Assembly: GCA_030704615.1 (NCBI GenBank)
Contig: CM060731.1
Location: 2,108,001 to 2,172,000, forward strand
Length of the DNA: 64,000 nucleotides
Reading direction: 5' to 3'
From: Takakia lepidozioides
Lineage: Eukaryota > Streptophyta > Takakiopsida > Takakiales > Takakiaceae
Part shown: in pieces, positions 20,513 through 30,262 of the stretch
How positions within the stretch are numbered: the first letter of the stretch is position 1
Layout of the letters: every line of letters begins with the position of its first letter
The notes under the pieces: model-generated
Seen by the model: the letters and a program-made list of their open reading frames with translations, nothing else
Database searches by the model: none
What the model was told of the DNA's origin: nothing
Translations under genes and position numbers: made by a program

Positions 20513-20690
20513 TTTAAAAAAATATTTAAAAATATTAAGCGGTCGTTTGTATTTTTAATTTTATAAATATAAATCCATACTAGCGGTCGCTTGTATTATT
20601 AATTTCATAAATATAAAGCCATATTGGCGGTCGATTTTTTTCTCATTTTAAAAAATTTGAAGCGATGGTCATATTGGTGGTCGTTTGATT
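20120..20690. repeat. Degenerate GACCGC/GCGGTC palindrome array
   Basis: Units GTGACCGCACAATTGACGGTC (about 20122), GTGACCGCACAATTGACAGTC (about 20490), GCGGTCG (20541), AGCGGTCGC (20583), GGCGGTCGA (20625) and GGTCATATTGGTGGTCG (20669) in an AT-rich background. These are the same motifs as the large array at 39.15-40.2 kb, but eroded. Confidence 0.7.
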
Positions 20691-20766
20691 TATATTTTTA
20701 AAAATATGAAGTGAAGATTGGAGGGCTCATTGTCAGAATCAGATAGGGCGATTCAAAACATATCTA

Positions 20767-21772
20767 CCAGTGTTGGGCGGGTATATTGATATATATATAT
20801 ACCCTGGTGTGGCAAGTTTAGGTACCCGGATGTATACCCTTATATCAGGGTATATTTTTATGATATACCCTTATCCTTATATTTACCCTGCATCAAGACC
20901 CTCAATATACCCTACTTTCCTGAAGGGTATATGTTAAAATGAAGGGTATATCTAATCAGGGTATATAAGGGCCTTTATGTGCCTTCATAGCCTTTATGTG
21001 CTAGGTCTTTTCTCTTTTTGTTGTGTTGTTAGGGAGCCTTGAGCTATAAGAAAGCTCCAATCACAGCTAAAACAAATGTTACATATATATCATTCCTTAA
21101 ATGTCATATGACCCAAACAACACCTCTTTAGATCTCGCATATATATATATATATATATACATAAAAGGAAACCTGACAGCCCACAATTTAGGTCCTTGAA
21201 GGGTTTTTATTTATTTATTTATTTAAGGAAATATGGGAGTGACAGCCCACAATTCAGGCCCTTGAGGAGGGGGAAAGATTAACCCCCTTTAATTTATGGG
21301 CCATGAGACCTACGAGACGATCAACGCCCAGACATACCGTCACACGAACAATCCCACACATGGGGCAGGGCAGCGGGTTCGAACCCCGAACCACCTGAGT
21401 GACACACACTGTGCACTTACCAGCTGAGCTACCAGCTGATGTGTTTTTTTTTTAATCTCAAACCTCCTCCATCTTGCATTGGAAATTAACACCAAAATAT
21501 TATGCAATATCTTATCAATTTTCTCTTTTACCATAGATTGTTTTTTTTTGTGTTTTGTACATATTGAAGAACATCATATATTCTTTAGAACCATTAAATT
21601 ATATATTAATGGAAATAACTATCCATACCCGGAAACTATTCATACCCTCACGGTATATTTTGGCATATATCCATACCCAGGGGCTTTATAGAAATCTGAA
21701 AAGTTAATTTATCCATACCCGGAGGGTAAATGATTTGACAAAAATAACTTACTTATACCCTAAGGGTATATT
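20767..21772. mobile_element. Possible non-autonomous element with GGGTATA/TATACCC ends
   Basis: 20767-20970 and 21619-21772 are crowded with GGGTATA and TATACCC in both orientations. The left edge CCAGTGTTGGGCGGGTATA resembles hAT-type termini. A matching inverted right terminus was not found, so the boundaries are uncertain. Between them lie AT-rich DNA and a SINE-like insertion. No protein is encoded. Confidence 0.35.
21208..21440 (-). mobile_element. tRNA-derived SINE-like element
   Basis: On the minus strand the head reads AGCTGGTAGCTCAGCTGGTA (A-box-like) and then GGGGTTCGAACCCC (perfect T-arm and B box). A body follows and ends in a (TAAA)n tail, seen as TTTA repeats at 21208-21225. 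The flanks carry the near-duplicate GACAGCCCACAATT at about 21175 and 21240. The acceptor stem does not pair fully, so it is not scored as a tRNA gene. Confidence 0.5.
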
Positions 21773-22015
21773 GAATAGAGAGAGAGAGAGAGAGAGAGAG
21801 AAGACTCCGGTCGTGGCTGGCGTAACTAAGAGCCACTTCGCCTTGCGGCTACTGCCCTTTTTCAGGGGTGGGCCCTATGTAAAACCGGTGTCCAGGGGAC
21901 ACCAAGTAACCAATATGGGGGGGTGGCATCTGGTAGAGGCAGTACCGCATGGCACCCAAGGGGGGCCCGTGGGGGGCACCCCAAGGGTGCTCATCAGGTA
22001 ACCAACTATATGTAT

Positions 22016-22830
22016 CTATGAGGCATGAGCCGGGTTTGATTCGAGCTGTCGTTTGTTGGTGATGATAGCAGTGAGAGAGCGGAGGGCTGTGAGGTGTATG
22101 GCTTTGAAGCATTTATGGATGGAAATGATGGGGAGTTTAAAGTTATTGTGAAGTTCAGAGATGCTGGCATTGTGGATGCCCCCTCTGGTGCCGGCAGTGA
22201 TGACAGTGAGGGGGCCTGTGGTCCAACCCCTCCGGCGAATAGCAAGAATAAGTGGTGCATATTTTTGGCGTTTTTTGGTATGGCTGAGAGAGGTAGAGGC
22301 CTGTTTATTGGCTTCTTTAGTCAGGGAAGTCAGGAGATTTCGGATGGGTCTGGACTCTGGGAGGCCAGGGATTGGGTGTATTAGCCAGAAAGGGTGAGTA
22401 TAAGCGATATGTATAGGGTCATCTGAGGGTTCAACTGGAGGTTGGGAGGCACCCAGTTGGGCGAGGAGGTCAGCCTCCTCGTTGCCGTGGATACCTGTGT
22501 GTGAACGAACTTTGAGAAAATGAAGAGGTTGATTGATGGAGATGGCTAGGTTGATAATGGCGGTGATAAGGTTTCGGTCGGGGTGGTGGAGGTGGGAGGA
22601 GGGACAAGCCAAGTGGTTGCAAAGAATAAAGAGAGAATTTAGGCTATCCGTGAAAAGGTAGTATGGGGGTGGGAGGTTAGTTGTGACAGAGCTTCAAAAA
22701 TGGCCATAAAGTTCGGCGCGGAGTATGGTCGCAGGGCCTGGGAGGCGATGAGCGGTTCCCTTGTTAGTAGCGGTATGGTAGACGCCATATCCGGCGCGCG
22801 AGCCAGATTGGGAGCCGTCTGTAATGGGAA
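22016..22830 (-). pseudogene. LINE RNase H domain
   Basis: All four RNase H signature segments are visible in order on the minus strand: ITDGSQSGSRAGYGVY (first Asp), ILRAELYGHF (Glu), LFTDSLNSL (Asp) and VRSHTGIHGNEEADLLA (His, Asp). A TGA follows ELYGHF and splits the domain. The last 130 residues are a Lys/Arg-containing tail. RNase H of this kind removes the RNA strand after target-primed reverse transcription in I, R1 and some plant L1-like LINEs. The stop makes it a pseudogene. Confidence 0.8.
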
Positions 22831-22916
22831 TGGAGGGGGGGGGGGGGGGTATTGAAGGGGCCCAAGTTGGGGGCGGGGGTGGGGGGGGGGGGGGGGGGGT
22901 GGGGGGGGGGGGGGGC
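22827..22916. repeat. Long G-run cluster (G-quadruplex prone)
   Basis: Several runs of 8-19 G on the plus strand within the LINE remnant, giving a polyproline pseudo-frame on the minus strand. Exact lengths may be unreliable for sequencing reasons. Confidence 0.8.
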
Positions 22917-23991
22917 GTTGTGGGAGATAGCTATAAGTGCTGGGGCGGGGGGCGCGAAGGGTCCATGCTTTTAGCTTAGTGGGTTGGTCTGGCGGTAGGG
23001 TTGCATGTTGGGAGGTGATAGTGGGTGAGTACATGCTTGGGTATCGGAAAGTAGACTATTGATATGCACGGGGAAATCGGTGGGTACGGGGGGGCATGAG
23101 GTAGCTTGGACAAGGAGAATTAGGGTCAGAGTAGTTTCTTTGTGGCGGAGGTATTTGGGAATGGTGGTTGTCTGTGTAGTGAAGATGTGTTTGGTCAATA
23201 GCGGCTAATGGTATCACTCTAAGGGAAGTTGTAGAAGGGGTGTTGGGGTCAGTGAGTTTTGTTGTGTAGAATGATAATATGGAGGCGGAGGAAGAGGAGT
23301 GGGCGGCGAGCGGCGCGCCCATAGAAGAGCTTCATGAGTGAGGGCCCGGAGGTGGGTGCGCAAGGCCACCTCTTGACCAAGAGTGTCGGGTTAGCGGGGC
23401 CGAAGGCCCGAATACACAGTCTCCTCTTGGGTGCGGGCTGGCGTAAGAAGAAAGCTCAGAGGGCATGTAAGTGGGGCTGGAGTAGTAGGAGTGGGTAAGC
23501 TGGAATGTAAAGAATGAGGAATTTGAGGATGTCAAGGTATAAGTGCTATGGGTATATGCTTGAGCTATTTTGTCCGGGGTGTGGGGTTTTTTGGTAGGGG
23601 TATCGCGCCAATATCGGTCAACAAGCCAGCATACCTCAGTGGCGAAGTCTTGTTTTGGGGGCTGTAGGGAGGTGGCGTCAGTTAAGGAGGCGTCATAGCT
23701 GTCCCAGAGCCAGGCAAGCCTGACATTGGAGATGGAGCCGGTGAAGTGACCGTTAAGTGTGTAGATATGGGATGCCCGACGCCTAGGGCAAATAATTGGG
23801 GGATTTTGGTCAATATCTTTGTCGGGGTTGCATCAGAGATATATATATGTATATGTGGGGCGTTCAAGGGGGTACGGATGTATCGAGCGTCTATTGGTTT
23901 GGATTTGAGATACATGATGTTGGTGGTGTACATTAATAATTGGTGTTAGTTGTTTTGTAGAAGGTGATAAGGCGGCGACGGTTGTGAGCCT

Positions 23992-24074
23992 AGTGGAAAT
24001 TCCCTTTGGTTGTTGGCAGTCCGTAACAGCTCCCCACACCTTGGTTGCTTTCCAGCTCGCACGCTTACTCACTA
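23992..24074 (+). repeat. LTR scrap related to the 725-bp LTR family
   Basis: About 83 bp (AGTGGAAATTCCCTTTGG ... CTCGCACGCTTACTCACTA) match the LTR-like segment at 43.1-43.6 kb and, less closely, the LTRs at 48864, 52090 and 54115. It sits exactly between the two oppositely oriented LINE remnants. Confidence 0.75.
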
Positions 24075-25390
24075 TCAACGGCAGCATATGCGGACGACCT
24101 CGCTATTCTCGGCACCAAGCCTCAGCACCTCAACCGACAGCGGACAAATTATCCCGCTTTAATCAATGGTCTGGTATGGAACTAAGCCTCAATAAATGTG
24201 TGGTCACCACCGCTACCCACGGCAGTAAGCTCACAAAAATCCACGATAGCTTCCCACTGCATGCTCCAATCTGCACTAATCAACAAAAATCTTTCTCTTT
24301 TTGGGCCCGGATGAACCCTACACCTATTCTAGGCATACAATTGGTTCCATCACTAACCTGGCATATACAAGAACACCACTCTTTCCAACTAACCAACAAG
24401 AGTTTAGCTCTACTCATTGCCCCCATCTCCATCCACCCTAAAATAACTATCATCCAAAGAGTTCTCAACCCTTAAATCCAATACGCCTTTCACGCGGCCC
24501 CCTTCTCTATGCCGGATATCAAACTACTCGACACCAATATTATCAACTCACCAAACGCATTTGTGGCCTCCCCACCATCACCCCTAACGTTCTTACCCAC
24601 TTCCACATGACAGTTTTGGGGATTGGTTCTAGCCCCCTGATCATCTCATATGCCCGCACCCTCGGCTCACAACTTATCGAGGCTCTTACGACCCAGGCCG
24701 TCTCGGTCTAATCTTTCGAGTTCCTCCTAACACATAGCGTATAATATAATGGCCTTATATTCCCTCCCTCCCCTCCACCCCACAATCTTGCCTCCATTCC
24801 CCCACCGCCCCTACGCTATTTATCCTACGCCAATTGAAAATCAGCATTCAAACCGACCTTCCCGGATACCCCACTCCATATCTCAACTTGAACGGGCATG
24901 GCTCAGCAGCCTAGTCTTCACACAATTTGAACCAAACCACCCCCGTGAAAGGAACTTGTCCTTGCCTACTTTAAAGCACGCCATATTACCACTCTCACCC
25001 ACTCACCACCGCCACGGGGAACCGGCTACTACCCACCCCCACCAATTTACCTTGAAACCTTCTCGTGCTAACCATCAAAACATGCAGATACCTGCTTCAT
25101 CTCTGATCTTTATTTTGCCACCAGACCGCCTCGTACACCCTCGACTGTGACCTACCATGCCACTCTTCCCCCATCATAAGCAAGACCTCCTCCCAATTTC
25201 AGAACAGCCCCAGCCCCAAACCTCCATATTACAACAGCCCATGACCTCCCATAACACTCCGGAATACCCTCCCCCAACTCCCACCCCCCCCCCCCCCCAA
25301 CCCCGTTGATTGCCTTGAGCAACTTTCCCCCTACCCTCTAAACCCCCCCACCCCCCCCTCCTTCCCCCTGCCTAGCCAACCCCGACCACC
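24075..25390 (+). pseudogene. LINE reverse transcriptase C-half and downstream region
   Basis: The plus strand opens with AYADDLAILG (24084-24113), the catalytic YADD box of non-LTR reverse transcriptases. After a frameshift comes FNQWSGMELSLNKCVVTT, the RT thumb-side motif, and a GIQLVPSL-type segment. Decayed, proline- and histidine-rich coding sequence continues with several stops to a C-rich run near 25287. Orientation is opposite to the LINE at 21.8-23.96 kb. RT palm motifs upstream of YADD are absent because the LTR scrap abuts it. Confidence 0.7.
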
Positions 25391-25755
25391 CCGAGGCCTT
25401 CGTCATTGAAGCTATTCTCGGCATCAAGACTCAAACTCCCCTCCCTCGACGTACATGGCGCCACTTGTGTTGACACATATTACCTATGGCGGGTTCCTGC
25501 ATCTGAGAACACTTGGCAGATCGAAGACAACCTCTTTGGAACCCATGATGAGCCCCATTATTTGGTCCACATGTGCATAAGTATGTTTAGATCACATATG
25601 CAAAGTTGCAACCCACACGAGCAACAAATTTTTTTTTTTACATCAATTGATTAATCGGATGTATACAAAGTACATCATGAGAATATCTACAATGCCCCTC
25701 TACACGATCCATGTCTCAAAGGAACCCTATTTCTATCATACACATCCCACTCATG
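25391..25755. other. Unassigned sequence plus SET-gene 3' flank
   Basis: 25391-25655 shows no recognisable gene. 25660-25755 (minus strand) is the 3' flank of the SET pseudogene and is clearly similar to 17953-18060. Confidence 0.5.
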
Positions 25756-26353
25756 CTATAATCGGAGGTCCCAATCATCCCGGGAGAACTCGTATGATGC
25801 AAATAGTTTGGCTGCCACCCTAACAGTCCACTACAGCACATGTCATCATAAACATGTGCATCCCCTCACAGTATACTGACGTATGACCACAAAAGCTCTC
25901 ATGCCCCTCGCTTCGCTTGTCCCATACTACATTGGTTCTCCTAGGATGACCAAAAGAACTATTGACCAGCCCAGCAACATTGCCGAAGATATCGGGGTCA
26001 CCATCACAAAATCTGATCTCAATGGGAGACAACCCCAGTCTACGTACATCCTGTCCGTTGACACACAAAATGTAGGGTAGGATGTATGGGGCTTCGAGGC
26101 GTAATGTACGGAACTCCGCGGATGTGTAGTATGGACCGTAGTAGAGAAACAAGTCCACCATGCTGTTTCTCCGAGGAGAAACCACAATATCATTGACCGT
26201 GAATAAACCCCGACCCATAGCAGGGTCTGTAGCGGCTCTCCCCACAACATACCGTCTCCCCCAATACTCAAACTCCACATTTTCCTTTCTCGGATGGGGA
26301 TGGAGGGTCGCGATGATTCCCCCAACAACGAGCTGGACGGTCCTCAGTAACAT
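25756..26353 (-). pseudogene. SET-domain protein (putative lysine methyltransferase)
   Basis: From ATG at 26353 the frame reads through a SET-like order of motifs: MGRGLFTVNDIV (GxGxF start), LFLYYGPYYTSAEF, YILCVNGQD, then DGDPDIFGNVAGLVNSS (the N-x-x-x-x-N-[HS]-[SC]-like pseudoknot segment) and RTNVVWD. The frame stops at a TAG (about 25820) but resumes one frame over with KLFASYEFSRDDWDL, the usual SET ending, to TAG at 25756. SET proteins transfer methyl from SAM to lysine, often on histones. The Asn/Ser pseudoknot and final Tyr are present, but the frameshift removes the end. It shares its 3' end and flank with the remnant behind the CACTA transposase at 17.9 kb, so it is probably transposon cargo. 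There is no pre-SET cysteine cluster in view. Confidence 0.65.
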
Positions 26354-26676
26354 AGTCCTATGCCGCTTCCCATCGGGGCGAGATCCGGCTCAGGCCGCCC
26401 CAAGCCGAAGGGGAGGAAACCTAGGGCGAAGCCGACCCCTCCTAGGGGTTCGGGGGGGACATGCACGTGGAGGTGGAGGTGGAGTGGTACTGCTGGCGAA
26501 GGAGATGAAGTGGAGGTGGTTGAGGATGTAATGTCGGAGGTGCAGCCGGGGGGTACAACGTCCAAATCAAGTACTACCAGAGGTGGATCAGGCAAAGAAA
26601 CAGACCGGGGGGTGGGCCTGCTCGTCGCCGAGCCATACGCCTACGACACCTACGATACCCCTCGACCCTACGCATC

Positions 26677-27034
26677 TCATCTACGTGCTGCTGGGGGAAC
26701 CAACTGGTCACATCGGGCACATGCTCTGGCACAATTCTGCAAGTAGACCGCGCGAAATGCCTCCTGTGCAATGTGATTGCGAGTTTGGGCATCAAGTCGT
26801 GGCTGCAATATGTGTATAACTTGCATCAATACTTATGTCGTATTTGGATTCATGTATGCTTACCAATCATACTATATTATTAGATAAACCTAAATGTACC
26901 TTAAAGGAATGTTAATGAGAGGGTGGGAAAAACCTCACCTTGTCCGCATCCGCAATCTTGTTCTTCTTGTAATGTTTTTTCGACAACAACGCGATCGTCG
27001 CCTCGGTGGTCTGGTGCCGCCCGGCGGTATCCAT
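26677..27034 (-). CDS. Small two-exon ORF upstream of SET gene
   Basis: ATG at 27034 (an in-frame TAA lies just upstream) starts a 32-codon exon (MDTAGRHQTTEATIALLSKK ... ending IADADK at 26939). A GTGAGG donor (intron 26938-26803, 136 bp) and an acceptor ATATTGCAG follow. Exon 2 continues in the same phase (PRLDAQTRNHIAQEAFRAVY, then NCARACARCDQLVPPAARR) to TGA at 26677-26679. The intron phase and the preserved frame support a real splice event. The function is unknown. The two CxxxC/CxxC-like cysteines in exon 2 may bind metal. It could be the 5' part of the SET gene, with later exons now broken. Confidence 0.4.
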
Positions 27035-27039
27035 TCCCA

Positions 27040-27730
27040 ACACTTAGTGCACCAACACTCAATTCTGTCGGGGGGGTCAAAGGTGGACGGAGTTGGACGG
27101 GGTGGCCCACGAGGGGCCACCCCGCAGCGCGCCCGACTCGATCCCGGAGTGTCACACATCCTCCGCATCAACCTGAAATTTGGCCCCGGTCCCTTCTACG
27201 ATTGTGCCCGGCAGCATGTATTGGATCAGGTGCAATGGGTGGCTCCTCGCCACGAAAAACAATCGCTCTAGGGCCACAATCAATATGTGGTACTACCTCC
27301 CCATCCTTGATGAAGACGGGTCGATGTTTCCTCACCATCGCATCCTAATTAACACACACCACCAGCACTTTCATTTCTCAAAAACCGTTGGCGAAAAAAC
27401 CCTATGCCTCAGCCTCGGGGCTTTCAAAATTGGTAACCAAAGGCGGAGCATCCCTATGGTGCTAGAGAGCCCAAGACAATAAATCCTTCCTCACGTTCTA
27501 TCTTCAAGATGCCCATGGAAAAATTTGTTGAGACCCACCCTTTGCGCTTATCATATTGAACCACATTTTGGGTATGTGAATCCTAATTACACCGTTTAGC
27601 CTTTCCACCCCAAGACCCACAACCAAAATCGCCAATCCAAAACCCAGCACCATAAAGAAAAGCAAACACCCTAACCCAGTACCATATGAGAAAAATAAAA
27701 AAAAAAATAAAAACTAAGAACCCCCCAAAA
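27040..27730. other. Unassigned, possible exons
   Basis: 27150-27340 is open in more than one frame on both strands and may hold an upstream exon of the minus-strand gene, but no motif decides it. 27490-27730 is AT-rich and non-coding. Confidence 0.3.
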
Positions 27731-27750
27731 GGCCCTAAACCCTAAACCCA
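27731..27750. repeat. Telomere-like CCCTAAA doublet
   Basis: CCCTAAACCCTAAACCC, two and a half copies of the plant telomere unit at an internal site. A degenerate TTTAGGG cluster also occurs near 10858-10880. Confidence 0.8.
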
Positions 27751-27813
27751 GAAAGGCCGGCCGTTGCCTCTTGCAACACCCTCGACGCGTTTTTTTCAAA
27801 TTTTTACGTGGGG

Positions 27814-27980
27814 GTCGCCCCCCGCGATGGAAAGCCGTCGCGGGGGGCGACATGTTTTTTTTATTTAGGGGGCCGGGGATCGCAAGCAGCGACGGCCCCC
27901 GTCGCAATATCATTTTTTACATTTCAAAAAAGGGCGAGGCGCGGCATGCGACGGCCGGGCGTCGCACGTAGCGCCGCGCC
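27814..27980. repeat. GC palindrome array, GTCGCCCC/GGGGCGAC type
   Basis: Strong hairpins at 27814-27851 (GTCGCCCCCC ... GGGGGGCGAC), about 27867-27908 (GGGGGCCG ... CGGCCCCCGTCGC) and 27938-27980 (GGCGCGGCATGCGACGG ... GTCGCACGTAGCGCCGCGCC), separated by T/A-rich spacers of about 20-30 bp. The architecture (GC stem with GCGAC/GTCGC, AT spacer, period near 50-70 bp) matches the other arrays, but the stem sequence differs. Confidence 0.75.
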
Positions 27981-28039
27981 TTTTTTTTTCCCCTAAGTGC
28001 TTGAAGCACCTCTTTCCCCTCCCGTTTTTGTTTGTTCTT

Positions 28040-28412
28040 TGGGAGAGAGGTAGTTCAGAGAGTGGGGTTTAGGGTGGAGGAGAACGCACCTGCTGCTGAG
28101 CCCGAGGTGGTCGCAAGGCCCCAAGGAGTTTTCCCCAACGCCACTCCCAACGCCCAAGGTAAGCACCGCCTCCTCCCTCACTTTCTCTCTTGTTTTCTTG
28201 CCCTAAGCACGGTTGATCTCTCTCCTCCCCCCCTGTGTGGTAGGAACGCCGCGCAGAGGCGCGATCTAAACGAGTTGAAGGGAGAGAGCCGTGTTGAGCG
28301 GGGGAGAGACAAACCTTGCAGCGGCGGGGACCCGCTCCGTTGGCAGCCGCGACAGCACCGCAACAGCTCGCTTGAAGCACTAGCAGCAACAGCAACAACA
28401 GCCGCAACAGCA
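28040..28412 (+). other. Possible spliced transcript fragment
   Basis: A strong donor CCAAG|GTAAGC (about 28158), an acceptor GTGTGGTAG (about 28242), a purine-rich exon with CAG/CAA repeats (28375-28412) and a further donor CAGAG|GTAGGT. No in-frame ATG is found in the first exon, so it may be 5' UTR or non-coding. The neighbouring GC palindromes lie between this and the minus-strand SET/small-ORF genes, as a bidirectional promoter region might. Confidence 0.3.
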
Positions 28413-28423
28413 GAGGTAGGTCA

Positions 28424-28822
28424 AGGCAATTGCACTCTCCCTTTCCTCCCTGCTTCTGTTTAATGTTCAAAGGTAGTCTTCCTGCCCTGAGTTTAAATTT
28501 TGGTCTGGTGCCAAAGTGGGATAGACCCTTGAGCGCATCCATGATGTCCTCCCCCCATGTCACAGACTGGAAACAGGTTCAGGGAAGTTTTCTTCCTAAC
28601 TTCATTTTCATCGGACAATTTTCTGGTAATAGACATGGCTTTGGACACTACACACTCTAAGTCAGGTTTTATCCAGCAAGGTCAAGACTTGCGGGTCCAG
28701 ATTCAGATCCTTGGAGAATCTCTTCTACTCTCTTCTCCCAGGGCTTATCCTGTTTGACAGGGCGGTCCTGTTTCCAAGATATAGAGTCGATTAACTTAGG
28801 ATATCCGGTGTTGGACATATGT
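28424..28822 (-). repeat. Repeat family R, copy 1
   Basis: About 400 bp starting GGCAATTGCACTCTCCC and ending near CGATTAACTTAGGATATCCG. Related copies lie at 29819-30262 and 32543-32995. On the minus strand the copies encode recognisably similar broken peptides (for example SKLIDSISWKQDATRPVKQA and KTVEEILKDLDWNRKSI), so the family derives from a protein gene I cannot identify. Confidence 0.75.
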
Positions 28823-28833
28823 TGGACATATGC

Positions 28834-29212
28834 CATCTCTCCACAAGCCTAACCGTGCAGGGAGGTCTCCGCCAACACCACAACACTGCTACCTTAACCA
28901 AAGCAACTTCTTGCCAGCACAAGAAAAAAGAGCTTGGTCTCAAAAGGTAGGGTTTATAAAGGGAGGGAGAGAGAGACTTCCTTGTTCTACCAAGACGCCG
29001 CCATTCATCAAAGATCCAGAGGAGGGCTCCTAGGAACTTCATAAGCAGGCAAGTGGTACATCCGCCATCACTGCCGTGGTTCCCTTGTGCAGCAAAAAAA
29101 CAGACAAATGAGACAGTGTCCCGTATTAGGTCCTGTCAGATGAAGTCCTTTTTTCATCCAGGTTGGATTGAAAAAATAAATACTGACGGGAGTTTTGCAA
29201 TCAGTATATTCC
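28834..29212. repeat. Repeat family S, copy 1
   Basis: 28834-29100 matches 31691-31975 (CCTAACCGTGCAGGGAGG, GAGCTTGGTCTCAAAAGG). 29118-29212 matches 32404-32502 (GTCCTGTCAGATGAAGTCC). In copy 2 the two parts are separated by an extra 430 bp. Confidence 0.8.
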
Positions 29213-29359
29213 GGGTTGATGTTGTTTCACTAGGGAAAAAAGAAATGTACTTTGGATGAAAAACATCTAAAATTCCATGCAACCCAATTTTTTCAATTTT
29301 TTCAATTTTTTCAAAGATGGAAGTCGGGACAACAATTCCATAAACCCCAGTTTCCAGAG

Positions 29360-29515
29360 GGAGAGAGAGAGAGAGAGAGGGAGACATCAGGGGGCAACAA
29401 GAAAAGAAAAGAAGGTGGGGGGGGGGGGGGAGTGACTGAGCAGCTGCTGCTGCTCAGTCCCCCCCCACATTTCTATTTTTTTCTTTGTTGCCCCCTCTCT
29501 TTGGGAAACAAAAGG
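29360..29515. repeat. Large foldback, poly(G)/poly(C) with GACTGAGCAGC core
   Basis: Left arm: GAGAGAGAGGGAGACATCAG then GGGGGCAACAAGAAAAGAAA then a G run. Centre: GACTGAGCAGCTGCTGCTGC. Right arm: a C run, then CACATTTCT, TTTTTCTTTGTTGCCCCCTC. The arms are near-complementary over about 70 bp. A sister copy lies at 32995-33175. Confidence 0.8.
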
Positions 29516-29818
29516 GACAGATCCTACCTCTGTCAGGGGTTGACGTTGGTAGTAGACTTACCTTCACATATAGAATTAATCTGGGTTTCGCAGATATCCT
29601 CTACAAATCCCTTCACACAAGCATCAATCTGTTGTGTGTGAGTTGCCCAAAAACTAGGCCTCCGAAGGGGCTGGGCTTTTGGCTCAGCCTCGACTTTTTC
29701 AAGTTAGTAAACAGAGGTACATGCACAATTCCTTGATAGATTTGAAGAGAGCGTCTCTTTAGGTGAGAGAACCCCGGATAGTGTATCAGAAATGAATAAT
29801 GTCTTCAGGTTGCCACAC

Positions 29819-30262
29819 AACGGGCAATTGCACTCTCCCGATCCTCTCTGCTTTTGTTTGCTTATCAAGGAAGGCTTCTGCCCCGAGTTTAAATTTCAGT
29901 CTAGTGCCGGAGTGGGTAGACCTTGAGGTCATCCAAGATCTCCTCCCCCATATAGACTGGAAACATTTTTTCCTACTTCATTTTCAATCAAACAATCTCA
30001 TCATGGCAACAGACATGGTTGGACACTACAAGCCCTCTATGTCAGATTTATCCAGCAGGGTATAGACTTGCGGTTCCAGTCCAGGTCCTTGAGAATCTCT
30101 TCTACTGTCTTCTGCCAGTGCTTAGCCTGTTTGACAGGTCGTGTGGCGTCCTGTTTCCAAGATATAGAGTCAATTAACTTAGATATCTGGTGTTGGACAT
30201 ATGTTTGCAAGCTGAACCCAACCCCACCATCTGACCTTGAATTTATCTCGTCGGGAGCTTAA
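29819..30262 (-). repeat. Repeat family R, copy 2
   Basis: Second copy of the family starting at 28424, extended at its end by CATCTGACCTTGAATTTATC and CGTCGGGAGCTTAAAAGAGA. Minus-strand coding trace as in copy 1, with stops. Confidence 0.75.

Larger units (their letters stand above)
21805..23960 (-). mobile_element. LINE (RNase H-bearing), 3' part
   Basis: The minus strand contains an RNase H domain (22016-22830) preceded by decayed coding sequence up to about 23960 and followed by a short 3' UTR. The UTR ends in GGGCCCACCCCTGAAAAAGG, GCAGTAGCCGCAAGGCGAAG and a CT-rich run (21776-21800 as GA on plus). The reverse transcriptase of this copy is missing. The upstream 22.9-23.96 kb has many stops and frameshifts and very G-rich runs. 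Confidence 0.7.

Noticed and set aside
21345-21435. Functional tRNA gene
   Set aside because: The B box and T-arm are perfect, but the acceptor stem and anticodon arm do not pair well. A (TAAA)n tail and body fit a SINE better.
22639-23034. Polyproline ORF on the minus strand
   Set aside because: It is produced by long G runs in the LINE remnant; the RNase H reading in another frame explains the region.
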